A stretch of DNA of 64,000 nucleotides. Origin: Taeniopygia guttata. Lineage: Eukaryota; Chordata; Aves; Passeriformes; Estrildidae. This document shows positions 22,461 to 36,289 of this stretch, piece after piece. A model generated the notes under the pieces. That model did no database searches, was not told the origin of the DNA, and saw only the letters and a program-made list of their open reading frames with translations. The stretch is from assembly GCF_048771995.1 (NCBI RefSeq), contig NC_133034.1, positions 5,281,001 through 5,345,000 on the forward strand, in the 5' to 3' direction. Both the position numbers and the translations under genes were made by a program. Every line of letters starts with the position of its first letter. The first letter of the stretch is position 1.

Positions 22461-25129
22461 TGTTTGATAACCACTCTGTATGTAGGGATGGTAGGAACAG
22501 GTTCTTGCAGTGCAGGAGACACTGCAGCCATGGCCAGCTGAAGACTCTGGCCTGCACTCCAACAGACACATGAGAAAGAGATGGTCCTACCCCTGTGGGC
22601 TGGACACTTGATAAATTTGCTTATGTACAAGACAAATGAAAAAGGTTTGGAAAGAGGAAAGAAAAACCAAGATCCTACATTAAAACAAAGTTACACAGCC
22701 CTGAATGACTAAATCAGGCAGTTCTAAAACCCAGCATTAAAAATGGAGGTGGAAAAGCAGATTCTGAGAAGTCAGAGGAGCAGGTTACCTGTACAAAGCT
22801 TCAGGTGTAAACAGCAGTAATTACAGGGCCCAAAGACCTCAACCTCTTCACCCAGCACACGATGAAGGGAGGAAAGAGATTCCTGGGTGTGAGTTTAAGC
22901 TGATTAACTCCTCACACACTCTCTGGCTCTATGCTTGCTGAACTGGTTTGCTTTTAATTATAAGAGCCACCAAGCAATAATTTGAAACTTTAAATCAGAG
23001 ATTGTTTAAGAGTGGATTTAAGATCTACAGAACGAGTCAGGCTGGTTTGGACAATGCACTCATTCATCTCCTGATGGTGACTCTTCTGCCAAAGCCTTTC
23101 CCTTTCCAGCACTCAGCACACAGCAGGTCACTGTGACGTTCTGTTGTTTTCTCTCCACGTTATAGTGGTTGATCCAAAAGCATGATTGACTCCCAGGCAA
23201 GTATATACGGAAACTGAAATCTTATCTTGTGAAACAGTCCCACCATCCATATTGTGTTTGCTTATCAATATTATTTCCTTGTTTTCTGCATGGCAAAAAA
23301 CTTACCCAACACCAACAAATTCAACAGACTCAGAACAAACAATAGTGTTCAAGGCTAATCCTCCCCTAAGTTGAGACCAGTGCCAATTTAGAACCACCAC
23401 ACAATTTGATTATTGTGGGTTTGTACTAGATATAATTCAAAACACTACATTAATCACCACTTCTTGGAGTGATTCTTGTCAAAAGAGAGAAAAGAACACC
23501 AAAATACTGCTACTGCAACAGTCCCCACTGGAATTGAGCTTCCTTTTAAGGCTATTTTCATCAGTTACAAAGGAAAAAGTTCAGTTAAACAAACTCTGTC
23601 ACATTTAGTAGGCTGTAACCACTTTTGAGCAAGCAACGCACACATCTTCACAGACCAGGACAAAGGTGATTTTGGCAATATTACATTTTTTTTTGTGAGG
23701 GCCTGGTGAATCTGAGCATCCTGTACTAAAAACCCATAAAACCAATCCAGCAAACCCACCATTTCTAGTTTTGATGAGAAACAGAATCCCACAGCCAAGC
23801 TTGCTGAGACCTTTTCCAAGCACATAGTGAAATGAATCCTACAGATTTCATCTTCCTGCATGGGCCAATGTATAATCCCAAATTCCCCAAACTGTGTCAA
23901 TCCCTGACTGCTACATGTAAGCACACACCCCTTGCTTTCTCCTCAGAGCTGTTTGTGCAGCCACTCAAACAAAACAGGAAAGGATCCTGTCAAACCCATG
24001 GGATGCCCACGGGCTTTTGTGGCTCCTTTTGTCTGCCCCGGATCCATGAAGGTATTGGATACAAGCACAGCCACAGAGGGGAGAGGGGGCAAAGCCTCCC
24101 AACAGAGCCAGAAACCCCTGAAATTACAACAGCTACTTGGAGACACAACTGAGGAGGTCACAGTCTCCCATTTATAAAATCTGGGCACCAGGAATAGCCC
24201 TCCATTTGAGTGCTCCAGGGCGAGCACTGCAAGGGCTCACTGCAAACTTCCTTAAGGCCCTGGAAAAAGCTGAACTGAGGAATTACCATAATTTGTGATT
24301 AAGAACATGTCAGTGCTCAGCCATGAATGGAGTTGCAGTTGGATAGTCACAGGGAGCAGCCAGATTTTCATAAGGTGATCACATACCAACAGCTGAGGAA
24401 CCAAAGAGCAGCAACTTCAGGGAAGTTCAGAGGAAGATTTAACACCCAGAAATATTCCAGATGCTCAGTTAGGACCAAAAAGGTCCAACTTTCAGAAGGT
24501 GCTTAAAACCAAGACTGAGATAGATGTAAATGCATTCTAGAGAGGAAGATGCTCTCCAAGCCCTGGTTTTACCCAAAAGCCTGGCCTGAGGCCCAGGGCA
24601 AGAACAAGGCAGGATTCCAAGCTCTGATGGAGCTGCAGGTTTATCTCCTGATATCACAGGATTTGTATGCACCCAGGCACAATGGGGCTCTTGGCACTGG
24701 TGGTTTTACAGAAGAGGCTGATCCCTCTGTGCTGGGATGTGCTGGGGCCTTGCCTGGTTCATGGGGAGAAAAAACACCTATTCCATTTCTACCAACTTCT
24801 TAAAATCCAACTACAAAAATGTATTTTAAAATCTTTGTTCATTATCATTCATTGATCATGTGAATCATCAGGTGAAAAGATCTTGAGGAAGTTCTGTGAT
24901 GGGGAAACTGAAGGGGATTGCCTGCTCTGGGACCAGGCACTCATCAGCTGCAGGGCAGCAGGCTCTGCTTCACCAGGAAAAGTCTCTCCACACCCCAAAA
25001 GACGTAGCAGAGATCAGAAGCAGCAATTACCTGGATAGTGCACTGGGGAACTGATTAGCTGGATGTTTTCATGAGTCACTTTGGGAGGGAGACCTCCCAG
25101 AACCTCAAAATTACACAGCACAGCTTAAG

Positions 25130-25450
25130 TAGGATCACAGAATCCTTTAGGTTGGAAAAGCCCTCCAAGATGAAGTCCACTCATTCCTCCAGCACTGCCA
25201 AAGCCACTCCTAACCCATGTCCCCAAGTGTCACATTCACTCATCTATTAAATCCCTTCAGGAATGGGGACTCCACCACTGCCCTTGGCAGCTGTGCCAGG
25301 GCTGGACAGTCCTTTCTGGGAAGAAATTTTCCCTAATATCCAACCTAAACTTCCCCTAGGGCAACTTGAAGCAATTTTTTTTTGTCCTATCCCCTATTTC
25401 CTGGGGGAACAGATTGACACCCTCCTCACCACAGCCCCCTCTCAGGCAAC
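25130..25450 (-). mobile_element. CR1 LINE 3' fragment
   Basis: Antisense: 'gatcacagaatcctttaggt', 'tggaaaagccctccaagatg', 'gaatggggactccaccactg', 'ttccctaatatccaacctaa'. Confidence 0.88.
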
Positions 25451-27363
25451 ATAACAGTTTAAAAGACTTCTCACTGTAGGATGGTCACTGAAATCTGTTT
25501 CTTCAGAAGATAAAGCAGAATCTGAAAACCCATGTAACCACAGGTTTCAAAACTGAACTGAGTCACATTTGAACTCTCTCACAGCCTGCTACAAGCAGTA
25601 ACAGCAGATTCTCTCAAGACTCCTGCCAGAAGCATCTCTGCAAATGCTACAGCCAGGAGCTCCAAGGTTTCTGATGAAAGTTTCCAACCTCAATATTTAA
25701 GAATATGTTTTACCTGCAGTTTTTCTCATCTTTGGACCATTTGTAATGGTTTGTTCCCCTGTGAAATTCTGCCTGCATCATATTGCAAGGTAATGCTCCT
25801 CCACATCACAACACTTACACAACCCATTTTCTACACACCTGCCTGTTTTCACAAGCTTCTATTACCATTATTATCTTTCAGCCTTGTGGACTTTGCCAAA
25901 TATCCCACGACAAAGTGCACAAGCCCCAGTTATTGAAGGGTGACAGCCACACAGGCAGGCACACTGTGCACAGGAATTGGGAGTGCAGGACTAGAGCAGC
26001 TCCAGGTGATAAATGCTCCCAGTATCAACACATCCTTGTTAATTACTGCTGTTTCTGCATGGCAATTAATTAGGTAAAACTGCTCCCAAGGCAGAATTCC
26101 ACCCTAGTTGAAAGAGAATGCATGCCTGAGTATTGCTTTAACCCCTCTACATGAGTCTTTGGAAGTAATTCAACGCCTGTGCTCACATCTGTTGTACAGG
26201 ACATTTTTAATGCTCCTAGCAAGTAACCTTCACAACTTTCCTTCACCAGAAGGATGCTAAAGGAATGCAAGAAGTCATGATCCAACCTGTGTTTTCATAG
26301 GCAGAAAGGAAAGTACATATAAAAATATTTCAGCTTTAAAATTTCGAGGCCCCAGGAGTCAAGAGAGAGCCAAGTGAAGCATCTGATGCTTCCTCCTGCC
26401 ACAGACTGAGCACAGCACTCTGTGCTCCTGTTTGCAGCTCGGACCTGCAGGAGGTGTTCAGGTCACCACTTCCACAAATCAGTGTCCCCCTGCTTTCCAA
26501 CCCAGCCCTGCATCCTACAGAATTCCAGCCTCCTGTAAAGGTAAGACATGCACTCCAAACCACAGCAGCAGAGGTTACAGCACGGGACACCGCACTTAGT
26601 CCTGATAAAATTTCCAGAGAGCAGGATTTCTCTTCCAATCCTGGTATCCAGGCATCAAGTATCAACCACATGAGTTTATTTTGCAAAGCAAGGCAGCTCA
26701 CACTGACAAATCCAAGCCTGATTTTAATAAATCCTGGGACTGAGTTAAATGACACTGCTAAAATAGGGAATGCTATTCTGGTTTTCCTACATTATAAATG
26801 CACATGCAGTTTGAAACCACAGAAAAGGGCAGAGAAAAATCAGGATTTAGGGACAGTCTTAGTTCCCTGTGTAACAGTTAACACCAGAATCCAGGAAGCA
26901 GCAGCAAAGAGCAGAAAGTAAAAGGCTCTTTGCTAAATAATCCATTTAACTCAAAGTCAACCTGAAAGTGTTAAGTTGAAAGTGAAACTAGGAAAGAGAG
27001 ACATAACTGATGTCCTGGTCCAAAGGTCGAGGGACAGCACATAATGAAACTGATGTGCAAGTAGAGATTTAACTGTATGCAAATTTAAGTGTCCTGCAGG
27101 TGAGTATCTTTTAGCAGATGGAATAATAAATCTTTAAATTATGCAGTACAATACTTTGGAAATCATCCCCTCAGTATTTTCTGAAGCATACTGTACTGCT
27201 TTAAATGTCTCAGGGTATTTTCCTAAAAAACTAGGATTAAATTAAAGTGCATTTTTTAGGCTGGCATTAAAAAATTTGCTACTTATCCCAAATTCTTTAA
27301 ATTCAAGTGTCTTCCTTTATAAAGACACTCAAGAATTTAGCTCAGATGAGCAGTAACTCTTGA

Positions 27364-27382
27364 TTTTTTTTTTTTTTTTTTT
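27364..27382. repeat. Poly(T) run, 19 bases
   Basis: An uninterrupted T run, which is an A run in the RYK transcript. No retrocopy or repeat body is recognisable next to it. It is prone to length variation and sequencing error. Confidence 0.9.
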
Positions 27383-27784
27383 GGCATAAACTATATTCTT
27401 CAGAAATGGGATCCTGCACTCTGATTTTGGAAGATTAAATACTTTTGAACAATTCATTCAAATACTGTATGTTTAAGGTACAAGCTTAAACTTAGAACTA
27501 TATTCACAAGGCTGTGCTTTTTAAGAATGAACTGCCCAGAATAGCAAATTCCATCAATTGAAACATGACCCCTTGAAAACAACTGTGGATGCTCCAAGTT
27601 CTGATACCTGTTTAGTGTGAACAAGTAACCTTCACACCTTGGTTAACACAGAGCTGCTTGTCCACATTTAAATCCCCTCAATGTGCCCATTGCTGTCTCC
27701 TGCTTGGCATGGCCTGAATTCTCAGGATTTCTATTTCTACAGTTCCCAAACTGCATGAAGTCCTAAAAGGTCACCAAGCTTGCA

Positions 27785-27925
27785 ATCATTGAATGGTTTA
27801 GGTTGGAAGGGACCTTAAAGCTCATCTCGCTCCACCTCCTGCCATGGGCAGGGACACCTTCCACTAGATCACAATGCTCCAAGTCCTGTCCAACCTGGCC
27901 TGAGCACTCCCAGGAATGGGGCATC
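27785..27925 (-). mobile_element. CR1 LINE 3' end fragment
   Basis: Antisense, terminal segment only: 'ttgaatggtttaggttggaa', 'gggaccttaaagctcatctc', 'gggcagggacaccttccact'. It breaks off inside the next block. Confidence 0.9.
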
Positions 27926-30245
27926 TCCTCTTAACTAGACTAGCAATAAATTTAAAAACTCTAAATAGTAAAATGTCAGAGATAGCCAAGAACGCTGAAA
28001 GTCTTTTAGTGACCTAAGATGACAGAACTAAAGCGTTATTAAAAGTTGGTAGAACAATGAAGTTTAAAGAGCTGACCTTTGTCAACACTGACTTTGTTTC
28101 CAGTGCTTTCCATGGATGGTTTGTTTCCAAACACTCCTTCCTCGTACATCAGAAAAATGTTAAGTGGTTAGAACATGAAATGGGAGCAGCCGGGTTATCT
28201 TGAACAGCACACTGAGTTGTTTTTACCAAAAGTGTACCTTGGCCAGAACATCCTAAATGAGTCAGGCCTCTGCACAGCTCACCCTCACTTCATATGTTCC
28301 TGGAATAACACAATTCCATTTGTTTTGCTAAGAATTTTCTCCTTCACAGGAAAAGCACCATTAAACAAAGTGTTCTTTAAATCAAAGGTGAAACCTGTGT
28401 GTTTTCTTCCTCCTCTGACATCAGATGATTTAAAAGATTCCCCAGAAAGGCTGGAGGGATCTGTTAAACCCTGTCAAGAGATGTAATGCCAGCTTGGAGA
28501 AACATGCCATCAGAGACACTTCCCAAAACTGAGAGGAATTGGAAACCTCTGGTTGGAAAGTGAAGCATTCCACCCTCATAATATAATTTTTCTGTAAAAC
28601 AAAAAACAAAACGAAGAAAGCAAATGCCAGCTAAGTCTCTCATATTTCTAACAAAAGAACTTGTTCAGGTTGTGTTGACCCAAAGATTCCAAAATCCCAG
28701 ATATCCTAGATAACATATCCTTGTTCTTGCTGGCAATGACACACATCCTCAGTCTTCATCAGTGTCTGTTTGAAGACAGAAAGAAGGCAAATTTTCCACT
28801 GAAATGTCTAAGGGTGAAAGTAACCATGACTTTGAGCACCTTGCCTAGCAAATGAACACAGTGGAAGTTTAAACTGCAAAGACAACACAACTGTATGGCC
28901 AACATGAAGGATGTAGGACAGCCTGAACACGTCACACCTTTTCCCCAGAACTTGGGATCTTTGCAGTCTGAAGTTATTGGAGCCTCCTGAAAGCCAAGAG
29001 AGATCCATTTTCCTTTTAAGCTCTCCTTGGCACACGGCACTGCTCATATCAGAAGGCTCAGGCACCCAGACACAGATGTTACAGCATCAAAAAAACCTTA
29101 TAAACTCATCTATTTCATGAACCTGCATGTAGAAACTTTGTCACTGCCATGGGCATGTTACAGCTTTCTCCCTGGAGTGAAATAAAGCTCCATGAAAGAA
29201 AAAACTCCTTTAAGTATCTGGAGTAAAACCCAGGGATGAATCCTCCTGTCAGTCTTTATAAGAGATGTGGTGTTGAGACTTCAAGAGAAGCATCTCCAAC
29301 TTTTAGACCCCATCAATTTAAGAGCTACAGAACAAGTAAGCACTGAATCACTTCAAAAGTACTTCAATAACTTCATGAAGTGCTCAAATGAAAGACCCCA
29401 AATTCTGTGGCGGATGAGAAACCAGTCAGATCATGCTGAACAAGCACACTCCAACCTATTCAATCCCTGCACTGATACTGCCTAATCAGGATCAAACTTG
29501 CTATTTGAGAATCTGACCTAATAGTTCTACCCTAGCTTGAGACAACAAAGGGAATACAAAAGATTTCAGGAAACTCTCTGCATGGGCTCTTCCCCCTCTC
29601 AGGCAGGTTCAGGCTCTCTTAGTTTTCGTGTATTACTGACTCCTTTAAGAGCAGATCACTTCAGAAGGGGAACAAAAACAAAGTTCAGAGAAATCAGGGA
29701 TCCTGTTTTCACTCTCCTGGTTTATAGCAATGCTCTGCATCTCACTGGAGCTCTGGGAAACATCAGGGAAGGAAAGTGGGAAGGGCTGCTGCAGTTACTG
29801 CAGTCAACTACCTGTTGCTTTTGATCCTTTGGGGGCAACAATTAACCATGGGGAAAGAATACAGGGAAGAGACAAACAGGCTGCAGTCCCTCTCCCTCCA
29901 GAGCAGGAAATACCCACAGATATAACTAATGCCTGATGAGGACAACAGCCACAACTCACCTTGCCCAGCACAGGGAATGGGAAAACTGGCAGCACATCCC
30001 CCCTGTCCACATCATTGGAAATAACCCCTCATAAAAGGGTATGGATGCTGTAGTACACTGACAGCTGAAGGAGGGGCACATGAAAAGAGATTCATTATGA
30101 CAGGCACTTAGGGCATGATTTTTCTTCATGGATTTTCATTCAGAAACCACTCCTTGAACAGCACAACCTTGACACCTGCCCACGTGGCACAGAGCTCTTC
30201 TAACAGCCAACAAACCCAAGCTCTTAGCCCATCTGTAATACTTGT

Positions 30246-30650
30246 TGGGCTGGGGAGGTTCAGCCTGAAGAAGAAAATTTTCCAAGGACACCTTTCTGTG
30301 GCTTGTGTATTGTAAGAAAGACTGAAACAGACTTTTGATCATGACTTGCAGGGACAGGACAAGGGGCAACGTTTTAAACAGGAAAAGGATAGATTTACAT
30401 TTGACATAAGGAAGACAATTTTAAAAAAATTATTTATTTATTCTTCCCTGTGAGGTCAGACACTGGCACAGGTTGCCCAGAGAATCTGTGGCTGCCCCTG
30501 GATCCTTGGAAGCGTTCAAGGCCAGGTTGAACAAGGCTTGGAGTAACCTGGGATAGTGGAAGGTGTCCCTGCCCATGGCAGGGGTGGGAACAGATGGGCT
30601 TTAAGGTCCTGTCCAACCTAAATCATTCTGGGATTCTAGGATTCTCTTGA
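30246..30650 (+). mobile_element. CR1 LINE 3' fragment
   Basis: Plus orientation: 'gctggggaggttcagcctga', 'gggacaggacaaggggcaac', 'caggttgcccagagaatctg', 'ggatagtggaaggtgtccct' and the terminal 'tcattctgggattctaggat'. A short AT insertion interrupts it near 30420-30445. Confidence 0.9.
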
Positions 30651-31802
30651 AATTCCAGGTTTAAAGCCATAACAAATCCCCTTCAGTTTCTCAAGCACTG
30701 ATGCTGGTGAGAAAAAAGAGGTGTTTTTTCTCTCAAGGAGGTTATTCTTCCTCACAGTACCTACTCAAAGAACCTCAGTTCACATTTTCCAAATATCTGG
30801 GATACTCCACCCCCACTCCCCATTGTTTCCTGACATTTGGGGCATCACTAGACTTCATTTTATCACTTTCAGAGAGCACCTCTGGGTTAAATAAGGCAGT
30901 TCTGGAGCAGCTCACACTTTTGGGAAGGGATAATTTAACTCCACAGACAAAGTGTCTATTTTCCATGACCCTCAGGCTTTATTGCCTTCAGCAAAGAGAT
31001 ACTTAAGTCAGTTTAATGGTTCTCATACCCATCAAGATTTTATGGTCCTGCCCTGCTTCTGCTTGTGCCAGAACAGCAGTGTGTGTGTGGCCACAGAATG
31101 ACTGAGATCAAGGAAAAACTCTGGTTACAGGAGAATTTTTGCAGGTTTTTTTCTTCCAACCAGATCAAATTCCCAACTTATTACATGTCCCAGCCACACA
31201 CACAGCAATCACAGCCAGGGTGTGAAAATGAAACTGAGTAACATCAGTGCTGTAAGTGAGCTGCTGTGAGGAGAGGGGATGTTACAGGTTCTTTTCCTTG
31301 CAAAATTCTGCTGCCCAAGCCCAAGTATCAGCAAAACCTACTCTACACTTTTTACACACAGGTCTTTTTTAATGCTGGGAAATTCTCTACAGTGACCCTA
31401 CGAATGCCATCACTCCCTGAGGACCAGTTCCAGTTCACTGCAGTGAATCCCTCCCTGCAAAGGGAAAAGCTTGGTCCTATAGGACACGAATGTGTCACAG
31501 ACACAGCCACTGTAAGGGACAATTATGGATTTAGAAGTGCATTGGAAGTCCCATTTTGGAAAAGCAATTCAATAAGAGGTCATGGGAGGCAGCTAAATTA
31601 AGATAACTTTTGACAAATGTTATGTTGTTTAATCCAATGCTCGCGTGCCAAAGGCTAAGTTTTTCAGAACTATTATTATATAAGAGCCAAGAAAATAAAA
31701 AAAGACAGAACTGTTTGGCAAGGAAAGGGAACAGAAGAGGGCAGAATTCAGAAAACGTTCCCAAAATACTGGAAAGAAGCAATTTTTTGGTTTTTAAATA
31801 AG

Positions 31803-31915
31803 AGAAGCCAGGCTGGGAGAGCAGGGGGTGTTCACCTGGAGAAAAGGCAGCTCCAGGGAGAACTTAGAGCCCCCAAAAGGGGATTCAGGAGAGCTGGAGA
31901 GGGAATTGAGAGTTG
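31803..31915 (+). mobile_element. CR1 LINE interior fragment
   Basis: Plus orientation short piece: 'ccaggctgggagagcagggg', 'cctggagaaaaggcagctcc', 'attcaggagagctggagagg'. Both ends are lost. Confidence 0.75.
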
Positions 31916-32131
31916 AAATTATTATAGATGCTTATTTTATTTTTTGCCAAAAAAAAAAAAATTAAAGAAATTGCCAAATGAAAAACCAAAGGCAACGAGA
32001 CACCCAACTGAAATGACAAAAATAAGTGAATAAGTGGTAAAACAACCACTGTACTGGGAATTTGACAAAAAAGAGAACTTGTGATGATTGCAGAGGAAGG
32101 GATAGATGTAGAATACATTAAACATAAGGAT

Positions 32132-32192
32132 ACATGTAGGATATTTGTGATATACAAATGGGATACATGTGACAGACATGTAGGATATTTGT
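32132..32192. repeat. 17-bp direct repeat pair
   Basis: The motif 'acatgtaggatatttgt' occurs at 32132-32148 and again at 32176-32192, with 'ggatacatgt' also repeated between them. It looks like a decayed tandem duplication. Confidence 0.8.
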
Positions 32193-32728
32193 AATTTTTT
32201 CACCTACACCCACCTTGCTCCTTAAGTCTACTACCCCCATTTCAAGGTATTTCCTGAACACAGGTGCTGTATTTGGATAAATTCAGTTCTAAATGCCAAT
32301 TCTCATACTTCAGTTGCAAAGCTTAAGGAAGGCAGAAATTATGCCCTGTCTTTTGAACAGCCATGCATTTGTAAAAGGTTTTTAAGATACATTTCAGGTG
32401 TCTTTCAGCAATTTGCAGGGGACAAGGCTGTGACTGGGAAGACAATGACATGCTGGGGAAAAAAAACAATATAATTTTTTACTTAGAAGAATAATAAACA
32501 GAAGTATTCAAGGGTGCTGACTGGAGGCACTGGTGGAGAACACATGCATTTTTCTTCCATATAAGATTGCTCTTCTCTGTGGCTGAAGAAGCATCCCAGC
32601 TGCCTTTGCTTTTTATCATTTGCATATTTTGGGGAGAAGGGCATTGCTGTAAAGCCAGGTTTGGCACCCTCAGCCTGCAGCACAGTTCAAACACCTGCAC
32701 ACAAACCCGCTCCTTCATGCAAACATAC

Positions 32729-32815
32729 CTTTAACAGTTTTGACAAAAACTTGTTTCTCTTTACTGGGGTCTTTTTCTTCTATTAGAATTCCATGGAAAA
32801 TGCGCCCAAACGTGC
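32729..32815 (-). CDS. RYK: RYK exon 9, glycine loop and catalytic-lysine strand
   Basis: 87 nt, acceptor ttcctag, donor AAG|gtatgt. With Gly262 split at the border it encodes GTFGRIFHGILIEEKDPSKE (262-281) and KQVFVKTVK (282-290). The nucleotide-binding loop reads QEGTFG, lacking the first Gly of GxGxxG. FVKTVK holds Lys287, in the place of the VAxK lysine. Both flanking introns are phase 1, so the exon is symmetric. Confidence 0.98.
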
Positions 32816-34029
32816 CTAGGAAGAGAACATCCAATCAGTAAAATGTGGTTAAGAACCACTGATAACATTAGGAGTATCTTAAGCAAACAGTACCTTTCAC
32901 AGCAGAAAGGAAGCAATGCCTGCAGTTAAAGTGTCTGCAAACCCTATAAAGCCACCAAGTGAGAACCCAACTGTTCTCCAGCATGAGGGGGATTCACAAC
33001 TACAGGCAGCAATGCTGAAGTTTTACATAAATAAAACTTAAGGGGAAAAGCATGAGAGTGAACTAGTGGTAGCAGCAGAGCCCAGTGAAATTAAGTATCA
33101 ACATGATGGTGGTTTATTTGTGGCACTTCAGTCAACTCCCTGCATTAAGAACTCCAGTTCCCTTTTCTCACCCACCCCGTCTGCAATTCTAAGCCAAGGC
33201 ACTTCTCACAAGGACCAAGTTGTTTTGGAAACATTCACAAGGAAACAGCAATTCTGGCTAGCCAGCACACAGGGAACACTTGGAAACAGCCAGCATCCCA
33301 TTATTCACAAGTTTCACCTCAGAGGGAAGGTGCTGGGTTTGTTTGGGGGTCATTCAGACTCTCCAGCATTTTTCCATTCACAAGCTGTTACTGATGCTAC
33401 TGCAGGAGAAGGAGCCACTCTGAGAAGCTGGGCTGAGAACAACTGGTAACACACAGAATTAATTGGTTTTTACTGCTCACATTGGCAACACTTTTCTGCA
33501 CCAAGGTGTGCATCATCTCCACAGAGTCTATTCCAAAATAACAGACCCTTCCCAAGGCTTCCTCCTGCCTGACTAGGCTGAAACATCTTTGACAGCATGA
33601 AATAGAGGTCTTATTTGTTCCTAAATACCTTCAACAGGGGCAGTACAACACTTCTGTCACCTACCCTGGGGCTGCAAGGAAGCCCTGCATGACAGGGGTC
33701 TTCAAATTGCAATTTCACTAAGCAGCAGCTGAACTTAGGAGACTCTCAGGCAACTACAGCACCCTGAATTACTTAACAGCAACTAAATTTCTCCTGTCTT
33801 GGCTCTTGAAGACTTCTAGAAAGTGCCTAAGTATATATTTCCAAAATATAAAAGCAGGTGAAGCTATGGAAGCTATGTGAAGTTTATAATGAATCTGTGG
33901 CCAAGATCTGTAAAAAAGTTCCATGCATGCATTTACTTTATCCCCTTCTTCCCCACTGAAGCTCTTTTGTTTTTCAATGGCAGAGACTGAACACCACTAT
34001 GATCCTGAACTAAAATTGGTCAGGTCTTC

Positions 34030-34142
34030 TAAGTCCTGTGACATGTGGATGTGGCACTTGGGGACATAGGTGAAATTGGCATTGCTGGGGAGTGTTTGGA
34101 CTCAATGACCTCAAAGGGCTTTTCTAACCCAAACGACTCCGT
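34030..34142 (+). mobile_element. CR1 LINE 3' end fragment
   Basis: Plus orientation: 'gatgtggcacttggggacat', 'gactcaatgacctcaaaggg', 'cttttctaacccaaacgact'. It matches the end of the 36290-36720 copy. Confidence 0.85.
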
Positions 34143-34714
34143 GCTTAACTTTTGAAGGTTCTGACTCAAAGTAACAGCTGGAGGCTAAGAAACAAGATCC
34201 CAGGATTGACTGGGTCCAAACTGCATTCAACAGCTCCTTATGCCTCATCTGGCAGAACAGGGCAGCTCTGCCACCAAACATCTGAAGTGTTGCTGGGCAT
34301 TGAGTCACTTCTAGTCATGGGTGACTCCCAACATCCCAGCCCCAGGCAGCCCAGAGGAGCACAAAGCACATCCCACATGCCAAGGAAGGTTTTTGCAGAG
34401 CTCACACTGGAAATGAGCACAGAGCTGCCACCCCAGAGGTTCAGAGGCACACACTGAACAAGAATGGGAACATCCTCCACTGCTGCTCAGACTAATACAA
34501 AGCATTCTGCCTCCAAAGGACGATTATCTCCAATCTCCCGCTTCAGGAAGTTTGATTTTTTATGGAACAGAGACTTTAAATCGCAGCAATAAAGGTGAAT
34601 GACAAAGAAAACTAAATATTTAATCCTATTTTCCAAATTCAGTGTCAACAAGAATCAATTAATGTTGTGCATGAACACTTTCCAAGTGCACAGTAAACAA
34701 AGAGTGAACAATTC

Positions 34715-34765
34715 AGGAACTGGATGATCCTTGTGGTCCTTCCAACTGAGGATATTCCATGAAAA
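34715..34765 (+). mobile_element. CR1-type LINE 3' tip
   Basis: About 50 bp: 'gaactggatgatccttgtgg', 'tccttccaactgaggatatt'. It matches the end of the subgroup seen at 15190 and 37384. Confidence 0.65.
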
Positions 34766-35272
34766 CAACCAGGTAGTCTCTGAATCTTTTATATCAGGGC
34801 TGTAAATATTGCATCTGCCAATTAGATTTCCAAAGCAAAGTTATCAAACTGAGACATCAGATTTGGACAACTGAAGTTTTTCTGGGCTTTGGGTTGGTTT
34901 TGCTTTGATTTTTATGCTGTTAAGATCATAGGAACTCCCAAAAGTGAATTACCTTGGCACTGAATCTGGAGTGATTACCCTTCCCCTCAGTCACCCATCA
35001 TTTCAGGGAGCAGGTTATTAAGACAGGCAAGCTCAATGACTTAATGAGCACGCCTGGTCGCTCCCCCAGCCTAATTAATTCTGGAAGCTGCTTTCCCCAC
35101 CCCCACACCCCAAATGCAAACATAACTCATCATTCCTCCCATCCACCAAAGCTATGAAGATCAGAAACACCATCCGTGAATGCTTTCAGAAAAGTCTGTA
35201 AATAAATATCCATGTATTTGTATTTATATATCTACAGCATGTAGGAATGAAGTGTCTGAGTGCTGTAAATAC

Positions 35273-35398
35273 CTTCTTGGAGCACATCTTTGAGGGTGAT
35301 CCTCTCCCTGGAGATGGCTATGTCCTTCACTTTAGCTTTAGCCTCCATAAGAGTGACACTTTTCAGATCATTCTTCTCTATCCGTAATGTGGGATAAC
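35273..35398 (-). CDS. RYK: RYK exon 8, juxtamembrane to kinase start
   Basis: 126 nt, acceptor ctcctcag, donor AAG|gtattt. It encodes YPTLRIEKNDLKSVTLMEAK (221-240) and then AKVKDIAISRERITLKDVLQE (241-261), the link from the cytoplasmic juxtamembrane region into the first kinase strand. With the preceding exon the junction reads PVTS|YPTL. Both introns are phase 1 and the length is a multiple of three, so skipping would keep the frame. Confidence 0.98.
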
Positions 35399-36289
35399 CT
35401 GAGGAGCCAGCAGAGCCAAACAATCCAACATAAATACCCTTGGAATGAGAACAGGCATAGGGCTTCACCTCTGACCACCTACGGCTCCACACACAAGGGA
35501 GCAGCACCATCTTAAATATCTGTTATATTCATTTAAAAAAGATGATAGTATTTAGCAATGAAAAATACAAGAATAATCATCTGCAGGGAAAGAAATTACA
35601 CAGAAATTCTCTGTAGTGTCATGCAAACAACTTTTATTATTAACTCCGGGTGAAGGAAACTGCAGTACTGAAGGTGATCAACACTGCACTGCCCTCATGA
35701 GGAGGAAATAGACTGTTGGAAAACTCAGAGCTGGGAAGATGCTGTACACCAGCAGGACATTAACAAACTACCAGTGCCCTCTTCTGGCACTTCCAGACAT
35801 CTGGATACAACAGGAGAGTCAGAAAGCCTGGAATATTTTTGTACATGTGTATGAATTATTAGAGAAATCTAGAGAATTACCCTGATAATACTTTCTTCAA
35901 AATTTGAATGCTACTGAAAGCAAAATTATGCAACTGTGAAATGACCAAGAATGTCAATCCTGCTTTTTTCACACATCCAACCTTTTCTTTTCTTCTCCTA
36001 ATTTCCACCATTTCCAGTGCTACTGGGGGTGTCTCAAAGCAGGTAAGAGACACTGTGAAGCAAGGGCTGCCTCCAGCAAACAGATGACACTTGGGCACAG
36101 TGGCCACCACACTGGGCAGGGTCAGGAGGGCTGAAGCACCACCCTGGGCTTGGTCCCCTGCCCTTGGCCAGAGGATTCTGCGAGACAACGTTCCAGCAAC
36201 TGGAACTCAGCAAAATTAACAACCTGAGTCACCTGGAAAGCCAAACAAAAAACCTGAGGTTGACAGGACATCAGCAGCTCAGCCTGAGC

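Larger units (their letters stand above)
20858..32728 (-). other. RYK: RYK intron 9 (long)
   Basis: 11.9 kb, phase 1, donor gtatgt. It carries CR1 copies at 21995-22460, 25130-25450, 27785-27925, 30246-30650 and 31803-31915, a 19-base T run at 27364-27382 and a short direct repeat at 32132-32192. No further exon, RNA or coding relic could be supported. The remaining DNA is AT-rich and featureless to me. Confidence 0.9.
32816..35272 (-). other. RYK: RYK intron 8
   Basis: 2.5 kb, phase 1. The donor AAG|gtattt is weak at +5. It contains two small CR1 ends at 34030-34142 and 34715-34765; the rest is unremarkable. Confidence 0.92.
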
